Assembly: GCA_900315485.1 (NCBI GenBank)
Contig: OMZI01000036.1
Span: 1-34,757, forward strand
Length of the DNA: 34,757 nucleotides
Origin: an uncultured Eubacteriales bacterium
GTDB taxonomy: Bacteria; Bacillota; Clostridia; Peptostreptococcales; Anaerovoracaceae
Reading direction: 5' to 3'
Positions within the stretch are counted from its first letter, which is position 1. Each line of letters begins with the position of its first letter. Position numbers and translations under genes: made by a program. Below the pieces are notes generated by a model, which worked only from the letters and a program-made list of their open reading frames with translations, made no database searches and was not told the origin of the DNA. This document shows positions 23,292 through 32,632 of this stretch, in pieces.

Positions 23292-26200
23292 TGAAATCCA
23301 TGACGCGTGTCAGACTGATCAACTGGCACAGATTTGAGAATGAGACAATAGAATTTGCCGAGTCAGTCCTCCTGTCCGGTGAGAACGGTGCAGGTAAATC
23401 CACGATTCTGGACGCTATACAGTTCGTTCTGACCTGTACCACTGCGAATTTCAACAAGGCGGCGCATGAAAAAGGCGACCGTACTCTGGGAAGCTATGTA
23501 AGATGCAAGACCGGCAAGGAAGACAGACCATACGAGAGAAGCGGCAATATCTCTGCGCATATCGCGCTTGAATTTTTTGACGAAGAGAAAAGCCAGTATT
23601 TCATTACCGGAGCTGTGATGGATTCCTCAAATGAAGAAAAAGAGCCCGCAGTAAGATGGTATATCGCAGAGAACAGGGAGCTTGATGACGATCTGTTTTT
23701 CTCCGGGAATAAGGTCAAGAGCATATCCCAGTTCTTGTCGACCAACAAGGGCATCAGGGAAGATAAAACCAGGACCGGTGCGCGCAAAATGATAGCCAAC
23801 AGGTTCGGAAGGCTGGATGAAAAGAAATTCTGCTCTCTGATACCAAAAGCTCTGGCGTTCAGACCTATACACAACATCAAGGAATTCGTGTATACATATG
23901 TGCTTGATGAAAAGAAAGTCAATATAGATGCTCTCCGGGAGAATGTCCGCACCTTCCAGGAGTTTGAACGAATGCTCAGGGATGTGCGCCGCAGGATAGA
24001 GGAACTCGAGGAGATACTTGCCCGGAAAGCCGAGGTGGATAATTACGTACGTATAGACGGCCGTCACGAGTACTATCTGGCGAGGGTCGAGCAGGATATT
24101 CTGATTGAAGATTATGATGGTGCAAAGAACACGATCAGGCAGGCGAAGGGTAGCATCAGACAGCTGAAGAGCGAGGAGGCTAAACTTGATAAACTCCTTG
24201 CAAGTAAACAAGAGAGTATTATACAGCTGCGTCTTGAGCTTGAGAACGATGAGAAATTCCAGGCCAAGCTGGAGCTTGAGAAGCGCAGGCGCAATCTCGA
24301 GGATATGCTGGAAGCTGATAAGCTAAGAGTCAGCGAACTCTATGATGCTGCAAGCGAAGCTGCTTCAGGTGCAGAATCGCTTATTGCAGAACTGAAATAC
24401 GAAGCTGATACTCATGCCGACGGAGAGGTGCTCCGTATGCTTGCGGATTATGTCAAGGCACTTAAGGGCTTATCAGCTCTGGTTGATCTGACAATAGTAC
24501 ATATCGGACTTCAGGCGGTACAGGATTATAAGAAAGAGCACTATGATACCTATAACCGCAGACTCGCTGAATGCAGCCTGAGCATCGGAACTCTGGAGAA
24601 CGATCTCAAAGATCTGAACAGCCGCATCCGGATGCTTGAAGACAAAAAGCTGGTCTATCGCCCTGAGGTGGAAATGCTGCAGTCGGGAATCAGAGAGCAG
24701 CTGAGGAATGTCGGCAGGACCGGAGAAGTCAGGATATTATGCGAACTGCTGGAGATCACAAAGCCTGCGTGGCGCAATGCGGTCGAGGGCTATCTGAATA
24801 CGCAGAGATTCTACCTGATCACGGAACCGGAGGACTTCGATCTGGCGCTCAGTGTCTATGACAGATTAAGGCAGCAGAAGAAAATCTACGGAGTAGGTCT
24901 TGTCAACACAGCAAAGCTTTCGGAGTACGATGAAGCGCCGGAAGGAAGTCTCGCGGAATGCGTGACATCGAAGAATATCTGGGCCAGACGCTATGCCAAT
25001 ATGGTGCTTGGCAAAGTTCACTGTGCCGGAAGCTATCAGGAGCTAAAGCAGTATCCGGTCGCGATTACCCGGCAGTGCATGAGGTATCAGAATCATGTCG
25101 CTTCTGCGATCTCTCCGAAGATATACGAAAAGCCTTATATCGGAGCCGGAGCCGTTGCGGTGCAGCTCGAGCAGGCAAGGGAAGAGAAGAGAAAACTCGA
25201 GATCAGCATTGAGAACCACAGGAGCGAGCAGGCTCATCTTGACAGGATGACGAAGTGCCTGAATGCTGATATTGACAGAGAGGTCAGGTATAATCTTGCT
25301 TCACTGGAAGCCATGCGCGGCCATGAGACAGAGATGGAAAACTGCGACAGAGAGCTTGCGGAGATCAAAGCAAGCAGGACGATGATCCAGAAGCAGGACA
25401 GGCTCGAAGCTCTGGAAAGCGAGAAGAGTGAGCTGAGCAGCAGACTGAAGGAGACCAGCAGAAATATTGGAAATCTTGAAAATGTGATACGTAATACTGA
25501 AGAACAGATGGACAGATTGTTTTATAAGCAGATAAGGCAGAAGGAAATCGTGACTGAACTGTATAACCGGCTCGGAGATGATGCTGCCGACTGTGAAAAA
25601 GACTATATAAAGCAGACTTCGGAACATGACTATGAGAAGTATCGCCAGAATTATGAATCCGCGAGGAAGGGCAACCACACCAGACGGGAGAAGGCTGAAA
25701 GGATGATGGCAGAGGCGATGAGCAGATACAAATCCGCACATGACTTCGGAGCTGCAGATTCGATGGAGGGCTTCCCTGAATTCAACGCCGAATATGACAA
25801 ACTGAAGAACTCGCAGCTGCTCGAATACGAGGAGAAGGTGAGAAGTGCCCGGGAGAAGGCAGAGCAGGAATTCCGCGAACAGTTCCTGGCGCGTCTTCAG
25901 GAGAACATCAAACAGGCACAGAATGAATTCAAAAGCCTTAACAGGGCGCTCGCCGACATACATTTCAGCAATGAAAGATATGAATTCAGGCACGAGCCGA
26001 GAAAACATCTCAGGAAGTTTTACGATATGATCATGGACGATTTCAATATCCTGGGCGGTGAGAGCCTGTTCAACAGCTCATTCAATGAGACACACAGGGA
26101 GGCCATCGATGAGCTGTTCGAGAAGTTGGCTCTGGATGATGAAAGCAGTGAAAAGACACTTGAAGAATATACAGACTATCGTACATATATGGATTACGAC

Positions 26201-26563
26201 ATCCGCATCACATTTGATGATGGAAGCTATATGTTTTATTCCAAGGTCAGTCGTGAAAAGAGCGGGGGCGAGACTCAGACTCCATTCTATATCACGATCG
26301 CAGCATCGTTTATGCAGCTTTACCGCAGCGGCATAGGTGGAGACTCCATAGGGCTCGTTATGATGGATGAAGCATTCAATAATATGGATGATAGCCGCAT
26401 GTCGGGAGTCCTGTCATTTATGACAGGATCCAATCTGCAGACAATCATTGCCGCTCCGCCGGAGAAGATACAGTACATAGCGCCTTCGGTCGAAAGCGTA
26501 CTGCTGGTGCTCGCGGATGGAGATATGAGCTATGTAGAGGAATTCGACAGGCTGAAGGCATAA
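23291..26563 (+). CDS. jetC: Wadjet defence protein JetC (SMC/MukB-like ATPase)
   Basis: A 1090-aa SMC-family ATPase, the motor that extrudes DNA loops. Walker A is GENGAGKST at 30-38, near the N-terminus. Two long coiled-coil arms (about 235-345 and 640-900) flank a central hinge-like region (about 440-620). The C-terminal head has the signature KSGGETQTPF near 990 and Walker B GLVMMDEAFNNMDD near 1020. The length suits JetC and is well below the 1480 aa of MukB. GGAGGAG lies just upstream of the ATG. All catalytic motifs are intact, so the system looks functional. Confidence 0.92.
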   Translation: MKSMTRVRLINWHRFENETIEFAESVLLSGENGAGKSTILDAIQFVLTCTTANFNKAAHEKGDRTLGSYVRCKTGKEDRPYERSGNISAHIALEFFDEEKSQYFITGAVMDSSNEEKEPAVRWYIAENRELDDDLFFSGNKVKSISQFLSTNKGIREDKTRTGARKMIANRFGRLDEKKFCSLIPKALAFRPIHNIKEFVYTYVLDEKKVNIDALRENVRTFQEFERMLRDVRRRIEELEEILARKAEVDNYVRIDGRHEYYLARVEQDILIEDYDGAKNTIRQAKGSIRQLKSEEAKLDKLLASKQESIIQLRLELENDEKFQAKLELEKRRRNLEDMLEADKLRVSELYDAASEAASGAESLIAELKYEADTHADGEVLRMLADYVKALKGLSALVDLTIVHIGLQAVQDYKKEHYDTYNRRLAECSLSIGTLENDLKDLNSRIRMLEDKKLVYRPEVEMLQSGIREQLRNVGRTGEVRILCELLEITKPAWRNAVEGYLNTQRFYLITEPEDFDLALSVYDRLRQQKKIYGVGLVNTAKLSEYDEAPEGSLAECVTSKNIWARRYANMVLGKVHCAGSYQELKQYPVAITRQCMRYQNHVASAISPKIYEKPYIGAGAVAVQLEQAREEKRKLEISIENHRSEQAHLDRMTKCLNADIDREVRYNLASLEAMRGHETEMENCDRELAEIKASRTMIQKQDRLEALESEKSELSSRLKETSRNIGNLENVIRNTEEQMDRLFYKQIRQKEIVTELYNRLGDDAADCEKDYIKQTSEHDYEKYRQNYESARKGNHTRREKAERMMAEAMSRYKSAHDFGAADSMEGFPEFNAEYDKLKNSQLLEYEEKVRSAREKAEQEFREQFLARLQENIKQAQNEFKSLNRALADIHFSNERYEFRHEPRKHLRKFYDMIMDDFNILGGESLFNSSFNETHREAIDELFEKLALDDESSEKTLEEYTDYRTYMDYDIRITFDDGSYMFYSKVSREKSGGETQTPFYITIAASFMQLYRSGIGGDSIGLVMMDEAFNNMDDSRMSGVLSFMTGSNLQTIIAAPPEKIQYIAPSVESVLLVLADGDMSYVEEFDRLKA

Positions 26564-26592
26564 GAGCAATGTGGCAGATCCGAGAATAGAAT

Positions 26593-27990
26593 ATGAAGAG
26601 ATACGATAATATAGTCCTTAATAAGCTGCTTGACAGCTACGAAAAAAGTGCCGGGTATGCTGCTGAGCATTACACAGCCCGTAAATCTGATGATGCCTGC
26701 AAGGGAGATAAAATGCCGCAGGCTGCAAACACAGCTGCGCATCGTCGTGGAGTATTCTGCCATATAGACCGGAGAAGTTTTCCCGATTATTTTGACACAG
26801 CTTCCGGTGCATATGAGACACTGCATGAACAGCTGAGGGATCTGGAGCATAAAGGCCTGATCAGGCTGTACTGGAAGGGCGGTGCCCGGGACCACATTCT
26901 TGAGAAAGCAGGACTGGAAACAGATAATGCAGAAGCCTGTTACAGGTATCTGAGACGCACTCCAAGGTGGAAGAGGGAAGAAGAGCTGTATGCGATATGT
27001 ATCCGATATAAACAGAAAGCTGCTGAGATCAGTGACGCTGCCGGATGTGAGAAGTACGCTGAGGGCATAAGTGTGCTGGATTCTTTTCTGGACTGGCTGA
27101 TGGACAGTCTGGCATGCGGAGACAGAATCAGACCTTTGGCTGATATTGAAGATCCTGACGGCCTGGAGAGACTTTGCAGATTACTGCTTGCGATATTGAC
27201 TAATGAACAGGAAGTTTATCTGAGACAGTTCTCAACAACGGTTTTCAATGATTCCAAGATCGCAGAGAAGGAACTCGACAGAGCGGCAGCTGTGATAAGA
27301 AAGTTCGGTGTCAGCAATGATACCGATGACAGTGACGAGGTTCTCAGCACTGATGAGATAATGGAACTATACGGGATATACAGGAATCCCGTATGGATCT
27401 ATTTGAAAGGCTGCGCAGGCTTTCGCGTCAGTAATACCGGGGGTGGTGATCATGCTGATGAAAGCGGCAGACATGCAGCTGCTGCCATCGGGCTGCCTGC
27501 TCTTGAAACCGGCATAGGGATCACGGTGCGCGATCTTGAATTGCTGGAGCCTGATCCTGAAATAACGCCTGAGTGCATCCTGACCATAGAGAATCTGACA
27601 TCATATTATCAGCAGAATGCTGTTGTTAATGGAATGAATGCACTGGTTGTCTACATCGGAGGATATGCGGGGAGAAAGAAAAGGGAATTTCTGAAAAAAC
27701 TTGCGGAAGCGTATCCGGATGCATGTTTCATGCATTCCGGAGACATTGACTGCGGTGGCTTCATGATCTGGAAATCGCTTTGCGAGGGAACCGGGATACC
27801 TTTCGAAACATATAAAATGGATATAGCAACATTCGATCAGTTTCGGTACTCGGGAAAACCAATCACTGAGCATGACAGGATGAATCTGAACACAATGGAG
27901 GAAGATCCTTTTTTCTGCGGACAAAAGGACCTGTTTGACAAAATGCTGGAAACAGGGATAAAGATTGAACAGGAAAGCTTCGTGGGATGA
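26593..27990 (+). CDS. jetD: Wadjet defence nuclease JetD (Toprim)
   Basis: A 465-aa protein with a DNA-binding N-terminal half and a C-terminal Toprim domain related to topoisomerase VI/Spo11 A subunits. It is the nuclease that cuts circular DNA trapped by JetABC. Toprim residues are visible: Glu333 in ILTIENLTSYY and Asp384/Asp386 in HSGDIDCGGF. It starts 29 bases after jetC and is followed by a strong hairpin at 28082. The active site is complete. The type I, II or III assignment of the operon cannot be settled here; the JetA style points to the Firmicute type III group. Confidence 0.88.
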   Translation: MKRYDNIVLNKLLDSYEKSAGYAAEHYTARKSDDACKGDKMPQAANTAAHRRGVFCHIDRRSFPDYFDTASGAYETLHEQLRDLEHKGLIRLYWKGGARDHILEKAGLETDNAEACYRYLRRTPRWKREEELYAICIRYKQKAAEISDAAGCEKYAEGISVLDSFLDWLMDSLACGDRIRPLADIEDPDGLERLCRLLLAILTNEQEVYLRQFSTTVFNDSKIAEKELDRAAAVIRKFGVSNDTDDSDEVLSTDEIMELYGIYRNPVWIYLKGCAGFRVSNTGGGDHADESGRHAAAAIGLPALETGIGITVRDLELLEPDPEITPECILTIENLTSYYQQNAVVNGMNALVVYIGGYAGRKKREFLKKLAEAYPDACFMHSGDIDCGGFMIWKSLCEGTGIPFETYKMDIATFDQFRYSGKPITEHDRMNLNTMEEDPFFCGQKDLFDKMLETGIKIEQESFVG

Positions 27991-28081
27991 TGAGTAGTGA
28001 CTTTCTGCATCCGAGCTGGAGAAAACAGCGAACCCGTAACCGGCTGAAAATGCTGGCTTCCAGAAAAACGATGTTGGACTG

Positions 28082-28130
28082 AAAGCACCTACCCTATTCG
28101 GACACAAAAGTCCGAGTGGTAGGTGCTTTA
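28082..28130 (+). terminator. Terminator of the Wadjet operon
   Basis: AAAGCACCTACC (28082-28093) pairs with GGTAGGTGCTTT (28118-28129), and within it TCGGAC pairs with GTCCGA around ACAAAA. The T-run is formed by the stem end. It marks the end of a 19843-28130 transcript. Bases 27991-28081 and 28131-28248 show no gene. Confidence 0.8.
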
Positions 28131-28248
28131 TATTGCAATCAAAAAGACACAGGAGTTTTCTGTATCGGACTGAAATACAATTTGTTCAAAAAATATTGCT
28201 AATCTGTGGAAAAAGAAACATCTTCGAACTCAGATGTCCGATGCCGTA

Positions 28249-29391
28249 TTACTCTGAAGGCCTGTTTTTACTGAAGTATTCAGATTCTCTTTTAGCCGGA
28301 GTCCTGTATTGGAACATCTTTATTGGCCGCTCATTGTTATAGAACGACACATATTTTGATAGAGCTTCAAGGAATTCGCGCTCAGACCGGTAATCCTTTC
28401 TCTAAAGTTCTTCGCGCTTTAGAGTTGAGAAGAAAGATTCCATAACTGCGTTATCGTGAGGAGAATGAGGAGCAGAAAAGGAATGGAGAATATGCAGGCT
28501 GGCAATATATGATTTTACTGCTTCGCTTTGATAATTCATGCCCCTGTCGTTGTGAAGAATAAGGCCTTCGCCCGGATGACGATTCTCATAAGCTTCCTTG
28601 ATAGCCATCTTCACAAGTGCTGAACTGTTCCGCTTGCTAACTTTACAAGCAATTACCATTCTGGAGTACAGATCCAGGATAACGCAAATATAGTAATGTC
28701 TTCCCTTAAGCTTGTAATAGGTAACATCGCTGACCCAGACCTGATTTGGGGCATCAGGGTTGAACTGACGTCTTACTCTATTCTTATGACCTTTATTGTT
28801 CTTTTCATAAAATAGTTTGGAATCATTGCGTATACTGAACAGCCCTATTTCTCTTCCTAGCTCACGAACATATTTATTACTGACCTTGATGCCGCGAGAT
28901 CTGAGAACTGCAGCAATAGAATCGTATCCAAAACGTTGTTCGCTCTCATCGTATACTTCCTGAATGAGAGGCTTCAGCTCCTCGCGCCTTCGAACAAACC
29001 AGGCGTTATCGCCTTTTCGTCTTCGTATATGATTGTATAGCGTTCCTCTTGGAACATTCATGGCGTCACAAAGGACATGAACTGAATACTTACTATATAG
29101 ACGCTCCATCTCTGCGAGTTTTTCCTTAAGTGGTGCGTTCGGCGTGCAAGTTGTTTCTTTCAGACAGGAAATGACTTTCTCCATGTGCTCAGCATGATGC
29201 CTTAGCCGATGAAAGTTAACAGCGCTGAAATATGAGGCGTCGTTAGCAGAGGCCTCACGCTCAGTCTCTAGCCATCCATAGAAGGTGCTTCTGGGAATCC
29301 CGGTATCGTTAAGGATATCTGATACAGGTTCTTTGCTGACTGCATATCTGGCAATAACGGATTGCTTTTCTTCCTGTGTGTACTTACGCAT
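28249..29391 (-). pseudogene. IS3-family transposase interrupted by an amber codon
   Basis: Read on the minus strand from ATG 29391 (AAGGAGG upstream) the frame encodes a helix-turn-helix N-terminus (MRKYTQEEKQSVIARYA), a middle region and the rve integrase core with the DDE triad: VSDVTYY, LHNDRGMNY and DNAVMESFF. After STLKREEL it meets TAG (28404-28402), where relatives usually have Tyr. The same frame then continues for 50 more codons (RKDYRSEREF... FYNNERP... QYRTPAKRES) to TAA at 28249, the normal IS3-family ending. OrfA- and OrfB-like parts are in one frame. Thus a single nonsense change most likely inactivates it. Confidence 0.85.
28249..29391 (-). mobile_element. IS3-family insertion sequence, minimum extent
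   Basis: The element is defined only by its transposase frame. I searched 28130-28248 and 29392-29520 for terminal inverted repeats and target duplications and found no convincing pair, so the true ends lie somewhere in those stretches. It separates jetD from the primase-helicase gene. Confidence 0.6.
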
Positions 29392-29524
29392 ATTACTTTT
29401 CCTCCTTATTATGTGCAATGGATAAGTAGACTTGTAATGATATGGTATTATAGTCTTGACGATGATGAAACGAGTGGATTGTACAAGTAAGTTGCTGAAA
29501 GTACTGAGATATGGAGAATAACTC

Positions 29525-32509
29525 ATGAATGTAGAAGCTTATGATCTGGACTCCCTCAGAAAAATAATTAGAGACCTGCAGGAAGAAAACAGAAATCTTA
29601 AGGACCAGCTTAAGACAGTGGGGATTGCTTTCAGCGAGCAAAATCATTTTTCTGATGGAATCGAGGAGATAGAAGACTATGACCCGGATCAGGGTGCCAG
29701 AATAATCCGTCCGTTTATTACGATAGATCTTGCGCGGGATTTCTACCGCATGTTCCATGGAAGGTGGGATGTATTTGCGAGAAGAGGCAGAAAAGGAGGC
29801 TACTTCCCGCAATGTGCAAACAGATGGAATAATTATGTCTGCCCCAAGCAGCACGGGGAGAAAATGTTTTGCGATGAATGTGAATTCTGTCAATGGATAT
29901 CACTAAGTGCGGAAACAATAATGAATCATCTGATAGGCTATAAAGAAGATGGCACGGATGTCATAGGCATCTATCCGCTTTTTCCTGATGGCACATGCAG
30001 ATTTCTGGTATTCGATTTTGATAACCATGCCAAAGGAGCCGAGAGTACTGACTTTGCCAATGATGATGATGAATGGCATGAGGAAGTAGATGCTTTGAGG
30101 TACATGTGTGAGAAAAACGGAGTGACTCCTTTAGTGGAGAGATCAAGATCCGGAAGAGGTGCACATGTGTGGATATTCTTCGAAAAGCCTGTTCAGGCAT
30201 CTCTTGCGAGGAACTTCGGATTCATGCTGCTTGACAGAGGCGCAGCAATGATAAATATGAAGTCATTTCACTACTATGATCGAATGTATCCGTCCCAGGA
30301 TGCTGCAAGCAGACTTGGCAATCTGATAGCATTGCCGCTACAAGGCAGGGCACTAAATGATGGAAACAGCGCTTTCGTTGACAAAAACTGGAATGCGTAT
30401 CCTGATCAGTGGGATATACTTGTTAACCATACGCCTAAGATATCTCAGCGCGATATGGAAGCTATGATGATCAGATGGCAGAGAGAGACCGCCCCTTCCT
30501 CTCTGGAGCAAACTGCGTTATCTTCTGCCGAACGTCTTAAGCCATGGAAAAAGAGTGAGCAGTTTTCCCGAAGTGATGTTATTGGTTTATTACACATAGT
30601 TCTGGCTGACGGAATATATGTGGATGCCTTGAATCTGATGCCTAGGCTGCAAAACCTTATAAGAAGGATGTCTGCTTTTGATAATCCAATATTCCAGAGG
30701 AGAAAACAACTTGGATTCTCAAATTACTACAACTTCAGTGCAGTATATTTGGGAAAGGATATTGACGGATACATCAGGATCCCCCGCGGACTTCTGGAAG
30801 AACTGACCAAAGAATGCAGCAAAGCAAACATCCCATATGATATTACTGACAGCAGGGAAAAAGGCAGGCCGATTAGAGTTAGGTTCAAGGGAACACTTAA
30901 GCAGCAGCAGGATCTTGCTGCTCAGAAGATGCTCGAATATGATAATGGCATTTTAAGCGCGGCGACAGCCTTTGGTAAAACTGTCGTTTGCAGTTATCTG
31001 ATAGCTGAGAGAAAGGTAAATTGCCTGATTCTGCTTCAGAGCAAAGATCTTCTGGAACAGTGGGTAGAGGAACTTGGTAAATTTCTGGATATTGATGAGG
31101 AACCACCGGAATATACAACCAAGACAGGAAGAGTTAAGAGGCGTGACAGCGTAATAGGCGTTCTGCATGGATCCAAGAAAGCCTTGACGGGTATAGTTGA
31201 TATTGCAATGATCGGATCTGTTTATGCCAAAGGTGAATTCAACGAGATGATAAATTCGTACGGAATGGTCATCATGGATGAATGCCATCACGCTGCCGCA
31301 AATACAGCAGCAGAGGTTTTGCAGAAAATAAACGCAAGATACGTATATGGGGTATCAGCCACGCTAAAGAGAAGCGATGATATGGATAAAGTGATCCCTA
31401 TGCTCATAGGGCCGATGCGTCACAGCTACACTGCGAAAGAACGGGCAGCGGCTCAGGGAATCGGTCATTATGTTTTCCCGCGTTACACCAGAACGATCGA
31501 TACATTCGAGAGCAGGAACAATATAAATCAGGCTTTTGCACTCATAAGCAAAAGTGCCGACAGAAATCAGATGATAATGACTGATATACATGAGTGCATA
31601 TCACTTGACAAGACACCGGTGATCCTCACAAGGTATAAGGAACATGCGAAATATCTGCATGATAATCTGCAGGGCGAAGCTGATCATATATTCCTGATGT
31701 ATGGAGACAACTCGGACAAAGAAAACCGTAAGATTCGAAAACAACTTAAGAGTGTTCCTGCTGAAGAATCCATGATACTCATCGCTACAGGGCAGAAGAT
31801 AGGGGAAGGTTTTGACTTCCCGAGACTGGATACATTGATGTTGGCTTCACCTGTTTCTTCCTCCGGAACGCTTGAGCAGTTTGTCGGCAGACTCAATCGG
31901 GATTATGCAGGGAAGAAGGAAGTTGTTGTCTATGATTACATCGACTCGCATATTAAGGTGTTCAACAATATGTATGCCAGGAGGCTGAAGACATATAAGA
32001 ATATCGGATTCAGCGTGATTGGTTGGATGGGTCAGGAAAAACAACAGACCAGAACGATTTTCGATGCCGGTAATTATTCCGATACTTTTGAGAGAGACAT
32101 TATTGAGGCAGATAAAACGATCATCATATCCAGTCCGGAACTACTGCGTGAGAAAGTCACTCGCTTCCTGTTTATCATCAAATCGAGGCAGGAAGCCGGT
32201 GTAAAGGTAACTGTGATTACCACTGATCCGGATCGAGTAATGGACAGCTCCTCGGGTTATTACATGGAGCTAATAAGCTCAATGACAAATGCCGGCATAA
32301 ATGTAATTGCAAGGAATGAGGTGCTGGAACACTTTGCCGTAATCGATGATGACATTGTCTGGCATGGCGGGGTCAATCTTCTCGGTCACGATGATATATG
32401 GGACAATCTCATGCGGATTAAATCACCAATAGTTGCAGCGGAGCTAATGGATATATCACTTGGAGATGATAGGTTGGAGACTTGGGATTATGAGAAAGTT
32501 AGGGATTGA
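29525..32509 (+). CDS. Primase-helicase-PLD protein of the TOTE conflict-system type
   Basis: A 994-aa multidomain protein. A short coiled coil (8-32) is followed by a cysteine-rich segment (Cys97, 106, 116, 119, 122), likely zinc-binding. An archaeo-eukaryotic primase domain shows FDFD at 163-166 and SRSGRGAHVWIF (His214). A superfamily 2 helicase follows: AFGKT (482-486), DECHH (585-589), SAT (611-613), GEGFDFP, and QFVGRLNR near 795. The C-terminus (about 860-970) resembles a phospholipase D domain, with HFAVIDD and WHGGVNLLG, but the usual HxK lysine is Ala, so PLD nuclease activity is doubtful. Such proteins occur in mobile and defence islands; a role in DNA-targeting conflict is inferred. 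GGAG precedes the ATG. Confidence 0.8.
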   Translation: MNVEAYDLDSLRKIIRDLQEENRNLKDQLKTVGIAFSEQNHFSDGIEEIEDYDPDQGARIIRPFITIDLARDFYRMFHGRWDVFARRGRKGGYFPQCANRWNNYVCPKQHGEKMFCDECEFCQWISLSAETIMNHLIGYKEDGTDVIGIYPLFPDGTCRFLVFDFDNHAKGAESTDFANDDDEWHEEVDALRYMCEKNGVTPLVERSRSGRGAHVWIFFEKPVQASLARNFGFMLLDRGAAMINMKSFHYYDRMYPSQDAASRLGNLIALPLQGRALNDGNSAFVDKNWNAYPDQWDILVNHTPKISQRDMEAMMIRWQRETAPSSLEQTALSSAERLKPWKKSEQFSRSDVIGLLHIVLADGIYVDALNLMPRLQNLIRRMSAFDNPIFQRRKQLGFSNYYNFSAVYLGKDIDGYIRIPRGLLEELTKECSKANIPYDITDSREKGRPIRVRFKGTLKQQQDLAAQKMLEYDNGILSAATAFGKTVVCSYLIAERKVNCLILLQSKDLLEQWVEELGKFLDIDEEPPEYTTKTGRVKRRDSVIGVLHGSKKALTGIVDIAMIGSVYAKGEFNEMINSYGMVIMDECHHAAANTAAEVLQKINARYVYGVSATLKRSDDMDKVIPMLIGPMRHSYTAKERAAAQGIGHYVFPRYTRTIDTFESRNNINQAFALISKSADRNQMIMTDIHECISLDKTPVILTRYKEHAKYLHDNLQGEADHIFLMYGDNSDKENRKIRKQLKSVPAEESMILIATGQKIGEGFDFPRLDTLMLASPVSSSGTLEQFVGRLNRDYAGKKEVVVYDYIDSHIKVFNNMYARRLKTYKNIGFSVIGWMGQEKQQTRTIFDAGNYSDTFERDIIEADKTIIISSPELLREKVTRFLFIIKSRQEAGVKVTVITTDPDRVMDSSSGYYMELISSMTNAGINVIARNEVLEHFAVIDDDIVWHGGVNLLGHDDIWDNLMRIKSPIVAAELMDISLGDDRLETWDYEKVRD

Positions 32510-32537
32510 TTGACATTTCTTGATTATTTGCTATACT
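32510..32537 (+). promoter_or_regulatory. Sigma-A promoter of the DUF3800 RNA/gene unit
   Basis: TTGACA, 16 bp, TATACT directly after the previous stop. Start near 32545, at the first bases of the structured RNA. Confidence 0.8.
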
Positions 32538-32547
32538 AATCATAGTA

Positions 32548-32609
32548 CTTGGGCTGGTCGCTGACCTGGGTCCAACCTACTCGGCGTGGGAAACTCCCCG
32601 CCATTTTTT
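32548..32609 (+). ncRNA. Structured RNA upstream of a DUF3800 gene (DUF3800-type motif)
   Basis: The leader has a first hairpin region (GGTCGCTGACC, 32556-32566) and a second stem GGCG-T-GGGA / TCCC-CGCC (32583-32602) that closes on AAC and is followed by ATTTTTT. Comparative work has described conserved DUF3800 RNA motifs upstream of such genes, and the position, size and two-hairpin layout here agree; I match it by layout from memory, not by a covariance search. The second stem plus T-run may act as a terminator that regulates the gene. Confidence 0.65.
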
Positions 32610-32632
32610 ATACCTGAAAAGGAGCAAGAATC

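Noticed and set aside
25301-26008. A 235-codon minus-strand frame opposite jetC
   Set aside because: It mirrors the coiled-coil codons of jetC and gives artefactual hydrophobic stretches.
28130-29520. Terminal inverted repeats of the IS3 element (for example TGTATCGG at 28162 against TGTACAAT on the minus strand near 29494)
   Set aside because: Similarity stops after four bases; no matching target duplication was found, so no ends were called.
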